From NCBI GenBank assembly GCA_004123355.1, contig SCHM01000003.1, positions 4,917,058 to 4,981,057 of the forward strand: DNA of 64,000 nt. The letters run 5' to 3'. The notes under the pieces were generated by a model, which was given only the letters and a program-made list of their open reading frames with translations, did not search any database and had not been told where the DNA came from. The stretch comes from Amphirosellinia nigrospora. Its lineage: Eukaryota; Ascomycota; Sordariomycetes; Xylariales; Xylariaceae. Below, one piece after another: positions 48,152-61,170 of the stretch; position 1 is the first letter of the stretch, and every line of letters starts with the position of its first letter. A program made the translations under genes and the position numbers.

Positions 48152-49935
48152 AGCGACCTGGACTCTCTTCGGCCGCGACCCTCTGCGCGGCAAAATGGAA
48201 GACTAGACGAGCGCACCCCTCTCATAGGTGAAAACGGTAATTCACCTCCAGGGCATGATGGTGCAAAAAGTCACAATTCGACGTGGGAGTTTTTCTTGAA
48301 CTCAAAGTCCACACCCGGCCGCGACAGCCCAAAGCCATGGGTCAGGTATCCCGCGCACGTATGGCATGTCACGAAGGCCACGCTGTTGAGTAGTAAGTAG
48401 GCGCACTTGCGGATATAGCAACGTTCGCTTATAGTATGCTAATACGTCGTGGGTAGGCCCGTCAACATTCTACTCTTTGCGGTACCAATTGGCATCATTG
48501 CGGGAAATACACATTGGGATCCCATCGCTGTTTTTGTCATAAATTTCTTCGCCATTATCCCACTCGCAGCCGTCCTTTCGTTCGCAACAGAACAAATATC
48601 CGCCAAGTTGGGAGAAGCTTTGGGGGGTCTTCTTAATGCTACCTTCGGAAATGCGGTTGAATTAATTGTGCGTTCGCCCCTGAGTTCTGATAATCTGGCT
48701 CCATCTTTCGGTTACTAACGGCGTATGCCATACTGTAGGTTAGCATAATCGCATTACGGGATCGCCAAATCGAGGTCGTCAAATCATCCATGATCGGCTC
48801 CATGCTTTCAAATCTGTTACTGGTCATGGGAATGTGCTTCTTCTTTGGTGGTATTGTTAACATGAGGGACGAGAACAACCAAGGAATCGAGCAGTCTTTT
48901 GCATCTATTACAGCTCAAACACAGCCTCCTTGATGACTTTGTCAGCTGCATCTATAATTTTGCCTGGGCCGTACGAACCCCTTTGACTTCCTTTTTAGTT
49001 CCTTTATATTGACATATTCAGCTATTCATGATCGTGAAGGGAGGCCATGAGAACCCACAGGATGGACAAGATATACGCTCTCGCTTTCACGTGGCACGGC
49101 TGTCATCCTTCTACTCATTTACGTTCTCTATCTCTGGTTTCAGCTTCGCACGCATCATAACTTGTTCGGCGGTGAATCACAAGAACCAGAATCAGAGGAA
49201 GGCGAGGCCGGGAATACCGATGGAGACAGGCCACGAACACAATGGGGGCTCCGAAGATGAGGCGGTAATGAGTCCTTGGTCTGCCGCTGCCGTTCTTGTG
49301 GTGACTACAGTTCTGGTCTCTATTTGTGCCGACTATTTGGTTGAAAGCATCGATTCTCTCGTGGAACGGGGTGGGATCAGTCGTAGCTTTATTGGTCTCA
49401 TTCTTATTCCCATCGTAGGGAATGCCGCAGAACATGTTACAGCAGTGGTGGTCGCAGTCAAGAACAAAATGGACCTGGTAAGCGACAATCTTAATTGCCT
49501 ATACTCGTGGATCTGACACTAATTTGATATTTAGGCTATGGGTGTTGCTATTGGCTCGAGTATTCAGATAGCTCTATTTGTGACACCGTTCTTAGTTGTC
49601 CTGGGCTGGATCATGGACCGTGACATGGATCTACACTTTGAGACTTGTAGGTGTCAAGACGCGACACAATATTCTATCACATAACTAACGCAAGCCTAGT
49701 CGAAACGGTTGCCTTTGGCTTGTCCGTTTTGGTTGTCATATACACAGTCCAAGACGGAAAGTCCAATTACCTTGAGGGTGCCATGGTATGATACTCTATA
49801 TTCATATCAATTAGGTGTTTGTTGGCTAACGTAAACTAGCTGATGAGTCTGTATGTCATCATTGCGATCGCATTCTTCGTAACGCCGAGCCAGTATTTCG
49901 ATGGCGAAGCTGCAGGCATCGGGAGAAGATTATGA
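48152..49935 (+). CDS. vacuolar Ca2+/H+ antiporter, Vcx1-like (5' end unresolved)
   Basis: CAX-family exchanger, typically moving Ca2+ into the vacuole against protons. A hydrophilic N-terminus ([18 protein letters not shown], then [13 protein letters not shown]) is followed by transmembrane segments. [10 protein letters not shown] and [17 protein letters not shown] are the two alpha-repeat motifs with ion-binding Glu, and an acidic Glu/Asp loop lies between the halves. Introns start near 48394 (GTAAGT), 48668 (GTGCGT), 49478 (GTAAGC), 49648 (GTAGGT), 49786 (GTATGA) and others; the end is GIGRRL at 49935. Frame changes without introns occur near 48460, 48920, 49095 and 49255, each restored by an added base. 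The start codon could not be fixed, because the frame upstream meets a TAA. Confidence 0.85.
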
Positions 49936-50706
49936 GCGTGTTCAGCTCTGCATAATGTCTTTATTGTGCTGGAGTTTACCTGCACACCAGGAGCCTAACT
50001 GCTCCAAATTAATCTAGAGCAGTACGCCATTTTACAACTCCAATAACCATAGGCAGTACGGAAATGGAGGGCTGGGGTCTTGTCTTGACCACCCTGCTGC
50101 TAGTCAATCACTAAATAATTTGTATGTCTACTATGTGAAATATCGGGGTATGGTTTGAGGAACAAAAGGCGGTTTTCCTTTCTTTCTTTTCCCGGGTGAT
50201 GGCGGCTGGCGCACTGGATGCAATGGATGCAACGGGTACTATATATAGTATAGTATTTTCTCGAGTCCGACAAAAAGAAATCGAGTTCAAAGTAGACCTA
50301 CAATTACCTTTATTGATGCAGTGACGTATAGATGTACCGCGACGGAAGAGCCAGAGGCCTATGAGGGGGACAGCTTCGAAGGTGGGGTAAAGTAGTGGTG
50401 ATGCCACTGTCGAGCTGTCGCGGGGATTCTCGCCAATTGTTCCGTAGGGCCTTTCTCGTGATTGTGTTATTCACCCCTCTAGTTCCTCGTGTTTGTAATA
50501 CCCTTTGTGGAGAGCTACCTCTTTATGTATATTCTGCGAGCACTACGAAGAACCCAACTCCAAATTCCGTTATCGCGACCCTTTGCGCAACTTGCATGTC
50601 AGCTCCGCCCTCCCCCTCCCGCTACCCGGCTCTCCAATACCTCGCCATTGAGCTTTATTAGTTGCTGACATATACGAATATAGACGGGTGCCGAACATTT
50701 GCAGCT
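49936..50706. other. gene-free region
   Basis: No supported ORF. It covers the 3' flank of the antiporter gene and the promoter of the glyoxalase gene. Confidence 0.45.
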
Positions 50707-52041
50707 ATGGCGACAACTACCGACACGAAGAACTATAAGTTCAACCACTCAATGTAGATGCCACCGCCAACCGTGGTCGCCATCCATAGTTGAGAAGCTA
50801 ACGTGGTGAGCGCATTATAGGCTTCGGGTGAAGGATCCAAAGGAGTCGGGTATGTACCGTGTCGCAAACTAAACCTACTCCATGTGCACATTTCTTTGTT
50901 TCTTGGAGAACATCTACTGACGACGGTGAACGCGAATAGTCAAATTTTACGAGTTTCTGGGCATGAGCCTGATCAAGAAGCTATCATTCCCCGAAGCGAA
51001 ATTCGACCTCTACTTCCTCGCCTACGACGACCCGTCGGCCTCATCACACGGCAACAGCACCTTCGACCGTGAAGGAGTCATAGAGTTGACGCACAACTAC
51101 GGTACCGAGACCGACGATAACTACTCCGTCAATAATGGAAATAAGGAACCGCATCGCGGGTTTGGCCACGTCTGCATCTCCGTCGACTACATCCAGGCGG
51201 CGTGCAAGCGGATCGAGGACGCGGGGTATAAGTTCCAGAAGAAACTTACTGATGGGCGCATGAAGCACATCGCTTTCGCGCTCGACCCTGATGGATACTG
51301 GGTTGAGGTCATCTCGCAGCGGCTTGGTTCCAAGGGCGCGGACGACCCGGAGGAAGAGGGTGCGACCACGGACCCAAGTACTTACCGCATGGTGCGTGGC
51401 ACTCCATTTCCTTTCCCTGCCCCATTGACACGCGCCAGGGCGTCGCTTCGAAGGGTTCATATCTAGAGCATGCGCTAACCTTACCCCGATTAGAATCACA
51501 CCATGATTCGCGTCAAAGACGCGGAGAAGTCGATCAAGTTCTACCAGGACGTCCTGGGCATGACCCTCTTCCGCACCCACGAGGCGAGCGCTGCGGGCTT
51601 CAACTTGTACTTCCTCGGCTACCCGGCCCGAGGGTGTGCCTGAGAATGGATTCACGGCCCGCAAGGAGGGCCTGCTGGAGCTCACGTGGAATTACGGCAC
51701 CGAGAAGGATGAGAGCTTCAGGTACCACAATGGCAACGATGAGCCGCAGGGCTTCGGACATATATGTAAGTAATTTCTTTGGTTATCACGTATCTTAATG
51801 AAACGCAGTTTCATAGCGTGGAATCGGCTGCTAACGTCTCATAGGCGTTTCTGTGGATAACATCGACGCGGCATGCGCGCGGTTCGAGACCCTAAACCCG
51901 AATTGGAAGAAGAGGCTCACGGACGGACGGATGAAGAATGTCGCGTTCCTGCTCGACCCCGACGGATATTGGGTGGAGGTTGTGCAGAACGAGCGCTTTG
52001 CGGTAAGGATAACTTCTAGTGAAGTCCTGTACGGAATATAG
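50707..52041 (+). CDS. GLO1: glyoxalase I (lactoylglutathione lyase), two-domain
   Basis: Isomerises the methylglyoxal-glutathione hemithioacetal to S-lactoylglutathione in the cytosol. Exons: 50707-50753, 50821-50849, 50940-51391, 51494-51765 and 51845-52041; phases agree at each junction. The protein repeats the VOC module twice: [20 protein letters not shown] and [19 protein letters not shown]. Metal-ligand residues are visible in both halves: His near each module start, Glu in [10 protein letters not shown] and [10 protein letters not shown], His in FGHVCISVD and FGHICVSVD, Glu in YWVEV. This monomeric double form is usual in fungi. In exon 4 near 51622-51632 the frame breaks. Two added bases in GGCCCGAGGG restore EGVPENGF and the rest; without them a TGA follows. 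Confidence 0.92.
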
Positions 52042-54047
52042 GAAAAGGAAAAGAAAGTAGTGCTAGCCAGCTACGAAAAGAATGTTTTCCATAATGTCGG
52101 GATCCCGTTGGCTAGGTACATATAGGCGCAATAGATATTGACTGACTATTGCTGTGTGGAAACACCTTGATGGTTCGCTAACTCCTGTCTGTCAAATTGC
52201 GCACAGCCTCCTTTGGTCGAGTAGAGAATAACTGGTTAGGCATATCAATGATTAATAGCAGATGTTTGTTAATGAGTACAAAAATATTGACAAGCGCAGT
52301 TATCAATTCCGAGTTAACAGAAGCTTTACAGTACATATATCTATTGATTATTCCTAGTGGTAATATGAGCTATCTTTACAAAAGCTCTACGATAAGTGTT
52401 TTCATCGGGCGAATTATTGGTAACTTTTACAACATTGCATCTGCTTCCAATCTGTACCCACAGGTCTCCGAAGGTGTCCGGGAATTTTAGTGTTCTCCGT
52501 GTCTATTCGAACGAGGGGAAATTCGCACCAAAACAAGCTGCGTACCGAATAGACAGTCCAGTGACCCACTGACAGACGATACATGAGCACTTGCATATCA
52601 CTGTGGTCCATTTGTGAGGGGAGTCTGAATTGCGTCTTGCCAATAAGCATGCCGTGCCTATAATTGTTCCGTCCGTCTTCCGGTGTTCCCGGTTTTTTCT
52701 TCGTTATGTAGGTCGCCGAATGCGCAATCAGTTGCCGTCGTCCAACAGCTGAGGGAACATTGGCTCCCGTCTCCGATCATCGCGGCTTACTCCGATTACG
52801 CATCGTAGATGGATTGATTTGTATAATTTTCTGGGAATAGGAAAAGACCAGGGGAATTGAACACGCTTATCCTCTAAAGAATAAGTTAGTGTGATTTAAG
52901 CCGCCTTCTTTAGACCGTGATCTGAGGAAATCTAGTTCCCGTGAAGGTTCGATAGTTACTGTTCTTGACGTGTCTATGAACTAGACGGGCGTTGTTCGAC
53001 TGAAGCCCGCATGTTAGTTCGGCCACCCTTAGCACTAACCTACCCTGGAAACGGAGAAGTTGTAGGTCGCGGGTAAAATGTGCCACCTACCTACATATGT
53101 AGCTGACCGGACGAGTCCTGCATCAATACTGAATCTCGTGGGGTTGGTGAGGGGAGTGCTTCCGGCTCAGATTCGGACAATGACCCAATATACCCGGCGT
53201 CTCACCTATTCGATTGGCTGCATGTTAGTACCATGCCTTGGCAGAGACCCGACTTCATCGTTCTCTTTGACGTACGTCAACTGAAGATTAACCTTCTTAT
53301 GGATAGCTTCAGACCACGCACGCGCTCACCTGCATCTGATGCAAGCCTCTTCTTTCCTTACTTGGGGGCGGGATGGATGAACTGGGTATGGGCAATAAGA
53401 ACCGACGTGGTTTGCATTGCGTTCTGTACTCGTCTTGTGATATGCTGCTGCTGCTGCAGTGGTGGTTGTCGTCGCTATTCTTGCTTTGGACAATCTCTTT
53501 CATCGGCCTAGCCTGTTCATCGGACCGCTTTTGTTCGCCTATTGATGCCTTTTGCCACCTGTATAACTAGCCGAGCAGTACACCTACTTATCTTTGTGTA
53601 CGATGCTGCAGAATCGTGTGCTTGGACTCACAAAGGGAACCTGGCAAGTGGTCGGAGGAGGTAGTAAACGCCATACGGTCTGTCATCTTGGAGCGTCACC
53701 TCTCCTCCTGTCATTCGCTGAGGAGCGCTTGATTGCTGTGTACCTACGTAGCGATTGTCTATATATTGACGTACTGAAAGGGACATTAGCTCTTCCCTCC
53801 CGACTCTTTTAACTTTTCACTAGCCCCTTTTGCTGACCCTAACTTTGGTGCTTGATTGAGCTACGTTACCCAGAGGCCGACGTCGAGAGCACCTTGTCAC
53901 GATACTGTAGACTTACCTCGTGTAGCACTACCTCTCTCGCGCCTCTTCCTAGATCCCACTGTGTCATAGCAATCTTATTAGTTGTTTCCCTCTGGCTACA
54001 CTGGTTCATTGAGTTACCTGACGCCTTGTTTATACCGTGGAGAAAAA
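52042..54047. other. 2-kb gene-free region
   Basis: Short ORFs only, none with recognisable features. A CTG run at 53442-53460 is low complexity. It includes the promoter and leader of the dehydrogenase gene. Confidence 0.45.
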
Positions 54048-56010
54048 ATGGCGACAACGACCTCCCAAAAGCCCCGTATCCTGGTGCCTGAGAAAGTATC
54101 TCCAGACGGACTGGCCCTACTATCCGGGGAGTACGAAGTAGACTCACGCCCACAAGGCGTGTCACCGCAAGAACTACTCACTCTAATTCCCGAAGTTGAT
54201 GCGCTCATAGTTCGCTCCGAGACAAAAGTGACTGCTGAGGTACTTCACGCCGGATCCCGTTTGCGCGTCGTGGCTCGAGCGGGTGTCGGGGTGGACAATA
54301 TTGATGTAGCAGCCGCGACAGCGGGCGGCATTATTGTTGTGAATTCGCCAGCGGGCAACATCCTTGCGGCGGCGGAACACACAGTCGCGCTATTGCTGGC
54401 TACGGCGAGAAATGTCGGGCGCGCAGACCGTACTACTAAGGAGGGACGCTGGGATCGGGGCAAGCTGGTCGGCATTGAGGTTGGCCGTAAGACTTTAGGC
54501 ATCGTGGGTTTGGGAAAGGTCGGGATGAAGGTTGCGAGGAGTAAGTCCGTACATTTTCGTCTTCTATTCCTTTTGAATAGCCGCGGGCGTGACAAAATGA
54601 GAACTACGTAAACTTCAAGGGCTTCACCTCCCGGGTATCCTTGGACTTTATTCCCCCTTCTCTAGGAGACTTCTACACTGAATCAGCGATACTGACTCTC
54701 TCACTGTAGTGTGCATTGGTCTCGGCATGAATGTCATCGCCTTTGACCCATACGCAAACCCAGATTTGGTGCGGCAAACAGGTGTCGAACGCCTGGTATC
54801 GCGCTTGCAGGACATGCTCCCAGAAGTCGACTTTCTGACAATTCACACGCCCCTTCTAGCTTCAACCCTCGACTTGATCGGGGCAGCTGAATTCGCGCTC
54901 ATGAAGCCGACGGCGCGTGTACTAAACGTCGCACGCGGTGGCGTCTACAACGAGGCTGCGCTCCTCGACGCCCTAAACAACGGCGTTATCGCGGGAGCGG
55001 GGCTAGACGTCTTCACCAAGGAGCCCCCGGACCAAAATACGCCTGCGTGGGAGTTAGTCCATCACGAGAAGGTCGTCTCGACGCCGCACCTTGGCGCTAG
55101 CACGGTCGAAGCGCAAGAAAATGTTGCCGTCGATGTATGTACGCAAGTCGCGGCAGTGCTGCGCGGCGAGCTGCCGACCTCGGCTGTCAATGCGCCTCTC
55201 ATCCTGCCGGAGGAATACCGTGCCTTGAAACCGTATGCGAAACTGATCGAGCGCATGGGCGGGCTGTACACGCAGCATTTCGCTTCCCCTACAGCCCCTG
55301 CGGGGATTGGGGGCAGACATTTCGAACTCGTCTATCACGGCGACCTGGCGGGTGTATCTAGCTCGCGGCCGTTACTCGCAGCTTTGGTCCGGGGGCTGGT
55401 GTCGTCGTTTTCCGACACCGGGGGCAGACATGTCAACATCGTCAATGCGACGGCGGTCGCGCGGGAGAAGGGCATTGTCATCCGCGAAACACACGCACAT
55501 AGCGGCAGCGCGAGCGGCAGCGAAGTATACGCGAGTTCCGTGACGCTGAAGGCGCTAGCCACACCGGAGGGGGCCGAGAAACAAGAACAGCAGCAGAAGA
55601 AGGACGGCGGAGAAGCTGGAAGTCAGGTCATCGAGGGCTACGTCGCAGGAAACACGGCATATATCTCACGACTGGACCGCTTCAAGGCTAGCTTCTCGCC
55701 GGAGGGGACATTGCTTATTTTGGAAAATTACGACGAGCCTGGGAAGATTGGTGGTGTCGGCTCTGTGCTGGGACGACATGGTATCAATATTAGATTCATG
55801 CAGGTGGCGAGTTTGGACTCGAAACGGCTGAAGGGCAGTCAAGATGAAACAAAGAGTGACGCGCAGCCTGTGCAAGCTTCTTTGGGGGCAAAGAAGAATG
55901 GTGATGAGGCTCTCATGATTTTAGGTATAGGTGGGGATGTCACGAAGGAGGTGATGGAGGAGCTAAGGAAGGCCGAGGGTATTTTGAATGTGAGTTTGGT
56001 CCGGCTATAG
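54048..56010 (+). CDS. D-3-phosphoglycerate dehydrogenase
   Basis: First step of serine synthesis: 3-phosphoglycerate + NAD+ to 3-phosphohydroxypyruvate (yeast SER3/SER33 family). Exons are 54048-54540 and 54710-56010, with a 169-nt intron (GTAAGT/TAG); the protein is 597 residues and intact. Features in order: VVARAGVGVDNIDV, the nucleotide-binding GLGKVG near residue 155, VLNVARGGVYNE (catalytic Arg), and TPHLGAS (catalytic His). An intermediate domain with a Gln/Lys-rich insertion (about 55580-55620) comes next, and a C-terminal ACT domain (LILENYDEPGKIGGVGSVLG; DEALMILGIGGDV), which in many homologues mediates serine feedback. An in-frame ATG at 53982 would add 22 residues; I prefer 54048 for its A-rich context (AGAAAAAATGG). 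Confidence 0.95.
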
Positions 56011-56191
56011 TATTTATGGATGCTACGCACCGACGAGTTCATAATCCGTCTATTATATATCTCAATGCGTGACAGTGAAACTGTTTTGGGGCATCTAACA
56101 TATATCTATATATCGCATCTAGGCCAAAAAGGTATATCGCAATACAGAAATCAGTTTTTCGTAAACTTACGAAATCCCTTTGATACCACTT

Positions 56192-57899
56192 TCATGTGGC
56201 GTCGCCTCTATCTTCCTCGTGTCTCTGAACTCTGTTACTTTGCTCTCTCTCTCGCTGCTTTTCCTTGTGTCTAAAAAAGATCAAAATACCGACGTCATAA
56301 AGTGCTTTCAGAGAGCCGGATGCTAGGAACGAAACCCAATACAAGTTGTGGTCAACGAGTAAGCCGGTGATAAGGGGCCCAAGACTTGAGGCGGTGGTCT
56401 TTACCACGTTCAGCGTCCCCATGACCGCCGTTCGCTCCTCTGGAAGGATGATGGTTGCAAGGAAAGCGGACCGTGGCGCCGTGTCCATCGATGCTGTCGA
56501 TGCATTAATTATGCAGAACAAGAGCGCGACATGCACATTATTCGGTATCCCGATCAAGGCGCGGAACACTTGCGAAGGGAGGTGCGTCAGAACCATTGTC
56601 TATTAGTGTTAGTGGTGCTATGATTACACGTGATAAGGTCTTGTGGGATTTAATTAGGTGAATTGGGATAGGAGTAACTCACCTTGATATTCCCTAGGCG
56701 CTTGGCGATGGATGAGGCTACAAGCATAGACATGGCAGCGAGAATCTGCGTTACGAAGAATATACTGCCCAATTTGCCCTTTTCGACGTCGAATCGCCAT
56801 TGGAAGTAGTAGGTGATCCAGGACCTAGTAGAGTCAGTCGGCGCTATTCTGGAATGAGGGATATTTCCTTACAGCGGATTTACACCCGTGCCAAAGGCAT
56901 CGAGACCGAAGAGAAAGCAAAGAATCGTGACGACAGACACGCTGTCTTTGCTAATGTCTGGCAGAAGTGCTCGCAAGCCCTTCTTGTGTTTGGGCCCTGT
57001 AAGCACCTGTCTGTTCGCCATCCGAACCTTCTTCGTGCAAGAGAGGTGTTGTTTCATCCCTCTGTCCTGAGACTTGGTTCTCCTGCTGCTGTCTCTTTTC
57101 AGCCTCAACGGAGCGAGTTAGTGACAGGGTGAGGAATAGCTTGAGAAGACCGATTGCCGCGTAGATCACGTAAATAGCGCGATACGAATATAACACATCC
57201 CAATGGAGAACTTCAGTGAAGAGCTGCAAGACCCAACCGCATATCATGAAGCCGAATGCTGCACCGGCCAGACCAAACAAGCTGTACCAAGCATATATAT
57301 CGCTTCTATTCTCAGACGCGGTAAGTTGCGCAACAATACTTTCTTCAATGGCACGAAAAGGACCAATTTCGTTGCCACTATATCATCGGTTGAACGCGTT
57401 CATATAATATTTCCAAGAGTGGCCTGAGCTAGCGCTTAGATAAGGGGAAACGCGTACTACTTACTTAGGGCTGATAACGCCTACAATGGCGGCAACGAGC
57501 AAGATCCAGAACGTCCCAAACAAAGCAAAGACAACACCACTGCCAGTCATAAGTAGCGCCCCGACAGCGAGCGTTGCTTTGCGTCCCAACGCGTCGGCAA
57601 ACAAAGTTAAGAAGAAACTGATACAGATGTCGCCCGCGAGAGTGAGCGTCATGAAGAGGCCAATCTCCGTTTTCCGGTTACCCAAGGCGTCGAGGTACGC
57701 GACGAGGATCAGTGTCGACACGCCGTATGCCAGCATGCGCACGAATCGCTGCCCGCATAGTAGCTTTATATCGCGGGACAGTTCCAGAGCGATATGAGCC
57801 CGAGCTCTGAGAGCACTCTGTTCGCGAGTGAGTCCTTTTTAACAGCGGTGGGCGGGGTGTGGGCGTTGCTAGGTCGGGTGAATCCATTTCATCCGGCAT
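56192..57899 (-). CDS. MFS transporter (12-TM type), frame-disrupted
   Basis: Membrane transporter of the major facilitator superfamily; the substrate is unknown. The start at 57899 (MPDEMDSPD) leads to a short cytosolic tail, then MLAYGVSTLILVAYLDALG and the loop ADALGRKATLAVGALL, an MFS signature A-like element. GNEIGPFRAIEES is typical of a conserved fungal subfamily. A central Gln/Glu-rich loop (residues ~250-300) separates the two halves. Introns: one near 57467 (GTAAGT/TAG), one from about 56865 (GTAAGG), and one at 56682-56600 (GTGAGT/TAG). Frame changes near 57840 (A run) and in the central loop near 57000 are not introns. The first is repaired by one added base. Confidence 0.82.
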
Positions 57900-59086
57900 G
57901 GCGGCGGTGAGCAATGGATGATCTAATCTAGGACGGCGACAACTTCAATTAACATGTCGTATTGTTGAACAGAAAAAACGCCCTTCTAGTGTAGTCTTTT
58001 ACAGCCTTGGCATATATAACCCGGCGTGGGCTGGTAAGCGCCGTTGATTCGATGTCGGCTCGGAGTGCAATCTCGGAAATCCGGCCGTAGTGATCCGGGA
58101 CCCAGTACCTACCTCCTCAATCTCAAGAGACGACTTGGTGGAATATGTTGAATTCCATAAATATAATGCACAGATACTCAAGGTGCTGGCCGAGGTCATT
58201 TTATGTCTTAAAAGTGAGGCACAAGCTGGTGCCTAATCCAACGTGTGCACTCATGCACTCATGGATGTGAATCCTACTTCATGTCGCTTTCTGTCACTTA
58301 AAGTCCCATTTTCTACTTTTTCAGTAGTGTTCCGCTCAATTGCACACATCTAAAGCCTAGTCTAATTCATTAATATGGTTTTGAAGCCAGATATTGAATA
58401 TTGTAGTCTGCATGCTGAGTACATGTATCAAGTCAACGGTTCGCGATTTAGAACGAGGCTCTAATTGGCTAACTAAGTAGTGTGGTTCAAACGCGGCGCG
58501 TCTAAACGGAACATTGCCACCCTGTAACGGGTCTTGCCGACCGTTTAAATATAGGAAAATGACCTCATTTTAACGGAAACGGAAACGGTGACTAAAGTGA
58601 GACAGAGAGTGGTGGGCAATCTTGACAGCGAGCAATTGTATCGCCTCGACAAGTAACGCGAGGGCTGACCTAAGGTTTCCTCTTTCACACAGGCAGACTG
58701 AGCAGTGGATGAGAGCGCACGCAGAAGGAACTGACATGAAATACAATCGCAAACTTCCGAATTCAATACGATTATGCCTCAGCCTAATCTCACTCACTAC
58801 TTCTCTCTTGATCGTTAACATTCTCACATAGACCGTATATTGAGACCCAAGTCTCATGTGGCCGAGTAAGCGAAACACACGTTTGCAATGCCTACACGAA
58901 CTCAGCGCAAACATAGGCCCCACCAATATCCATCACGTCCCAATGTAGCGTTAGTACAGGCCATGATATGAGAGGACGTGGTTTAGAGTAGTGATACTCC
59001 CATCGTCGTCGAAATAATTGATATAGGCCGGATCGTTCTTCCTGCGGGCCGTATTATTTCCACTAATCTTGCTATAAGTTAGCATA
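57900..59086. other. gene-free region before the AT-rich terminal block
   Basis: No supported gene; minus-strand ORFs at 57999-58199 and 58545-58926 have no recognisable content. It includes the MFS promoter. Confidence 0.45.
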
Positions 59087-59243
59087 TGTTGAATTAAGTG
59101 GGGAGTGATACACTCTACCACCTGTGTATATATTATATATATCCCCCGAGTCCTTTGGACTTAGATCTAACCCTTTAGTTATCCTGATTCAATACAATCT
59201 ATCTACTGCTATACTATATATATAGTCTTTACTACTTTTAATA
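59087..59243 (+). repeat. putative LTR
   Basis: Starts TGTTGAATTAAGTGGGGAG and contains TATATATTATATATA. It ends AATA just before GGTTATAAGCC, which resembles a primer-binding site after RIP (CA to TA). The TG...(C/T)A ends and position at the edge of an AT-rich block support an LTR. The partner LTR is outside the window. Confidence 0.4.
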
Positions 59244-60840
59244 GGTTATAAGCCGGGACAGCTTACTTATATCGTTTTTTAACTAAAACGCTATATATTA
59301 ATTGCTTTTATAAGCTATTTTTTAATATTATAGCTAAAAAAAATAATATAATATATTTAACTTAGATTTATAAATTATATATATTTTTTTAAAGCTATTT
59401 AAAATATTATTAAGATTTTTTATAAATAAAAAACTTTTTATAGATATCTCGGATAGTTATTTTATTTGTTATTTGTTAAAAAATTTTTTTTAAATATTTA
59501 ATTATAGTAAAACCGACGTATAAAAAAATATAAATAAATATTTTTTAATTTTTTTTATATTAAAATAAATTATTTTTTTTTAAAACGTTATAATATATTT
59601 AGCTATATTTATTTTAGTACTAGCTATAGAATTTTAGAACTAGTTATAAAAGCTAGGCCTAACTAGGGAAAGTCTTTTTTATTATTTTTTTGTTAAATTA
59701 TTAATTTTTTATATTTAAAAAATATTAGGATTTTATTTTTTTATTTTTTTATAAATTAAAGAATTTTACAAATAATAAAGTTAAATATTAAATAATATTT
59801 TTTTAAAATAAAGCTTATTTTTATTTAAAATTATTAAATTTTTTAATAAAAATAATTTTTTTATTTTATATTAAGTTAAATTTTTAAATATTAAATTATT
59901 TATTAAAAGTATTATAATAATAACTATTTTTTATATATTTTAAACTTTTATATAATTTATAAAATTACAATAATATTACTATTTTTATTATTAAATAATT
60001 TAAACTTATGTGGTTTAAAATTATTATTTTAATAATTTTTTATATTTATTAGGTTTGTTTTTTTTTAGCTTAGTTATTTTTAGCCGAATTATTTATTTAA
60101 GTATTATTACGCCTTTTAATTATTATAAAATTTTTATTTAAGCGTTATTACGTTTTTTTTTTTTTGTTTAAATATATATTTTCGAAACAACTAAATAATT
60201 AATTACCAAAAATAATATTTTACTTTTTAATTTTAATTTTATAGCTTTATTATTAAAACTATATAAAATAGGCCTAATAAAATCGAAATAAATAAAAAAA
60301 ATAATAAATAGCTATAAAAATTTATATTAAAGTTTTTAAAAATTATTTTTTTATATAACTAGAGGCCCCTTAATTTAGGGCAAAATGCTTAAGTTTTTAG
60401 AACTACTTTAATTAGTAAGTAAGTTATAGTTGCCGGTTATATTAGTTCGCTCTTTCTTAATAAGTTATATATAATAAAACTTGTTATTTATTTTAATTTA
60501 TTAACTGTAGTATTTGTTTTTTATATATTACGTAATTACGTTATAAAAATATTCGCTGTTTAGTTAATAGTAGCAATAAATTTGCTTATAAATATAAGCT
60601 TAGCATATAGTATTTTTATATATCTGCTTTATTAATAGTAGCAATATTATACTAAATATACTATCGTTTTATAATTAAACTATGATTTCGAGCTAAAAAT
60701 AAGATTAAAAAATTAAATATTATAGCGAATAATTAATTTTTACTTTAAATAAAAAAACTTATTGCAATATTAAAATTTTTAAAATAATTTTTAACCTAGG
60801 TAAAATTAAAAAAGTTCTTTAGTAAATATAAATTGCTATT

Positions 60841-60957
60841 TTAAATCTTAAATATAACTATAAACTATTTTTAATTTTAAACATAACTACGAGCTATTTT
60901 TAATCTTAAATATAACTACAAACTATTTTTAATCCTAAACATAACTATAAACTTTAT
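60841..60957. repeat. four tandem copies of a 29-bp unit
   Basis: The unit TTTTTAATCTTAAATATAAC continues CTACAAACTA or similar. Copies differ almost only by C/T and A/G, consistent with RIP on an older exact tandem. Confidence 0.8.
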
Positions 60958-61020
60958 ATTTTAAGTAATAGCGCTATTGTAAAATATACTAATCTTTATA
61001 ATATATTAAACTTTTATTTT

Positions 61021-61170
61021 TTTCGAAAAAAGCCTAAGCTTATCGATAAATTTAAAAAAACTTTATAAGTTAGCTAAAACGTTTAAAAAAAAAAACCTTT
61101 TAAAAAAACCTAAGCTTATTAATAAGTCCGAAAAAAACCTTATAAACTAGTTAAAACGTTTAAAAAAAAA
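61021..61170. repeat. two tandem copies of a ~75-bp unit
   Basis: Each copy runs from CCTAAGCTTAT through an A-rich part to GTTAAAACGTTT (or GCTAAAACGTTT) and a poly-A stretch. Differences are mostly transitions. Confidence 0.7.

Noticed and set aside
51044-51685. 213-codon minus-strand ORF opposite glyoxalase
   Set aside because: Antisense of the conserved VOC domains.
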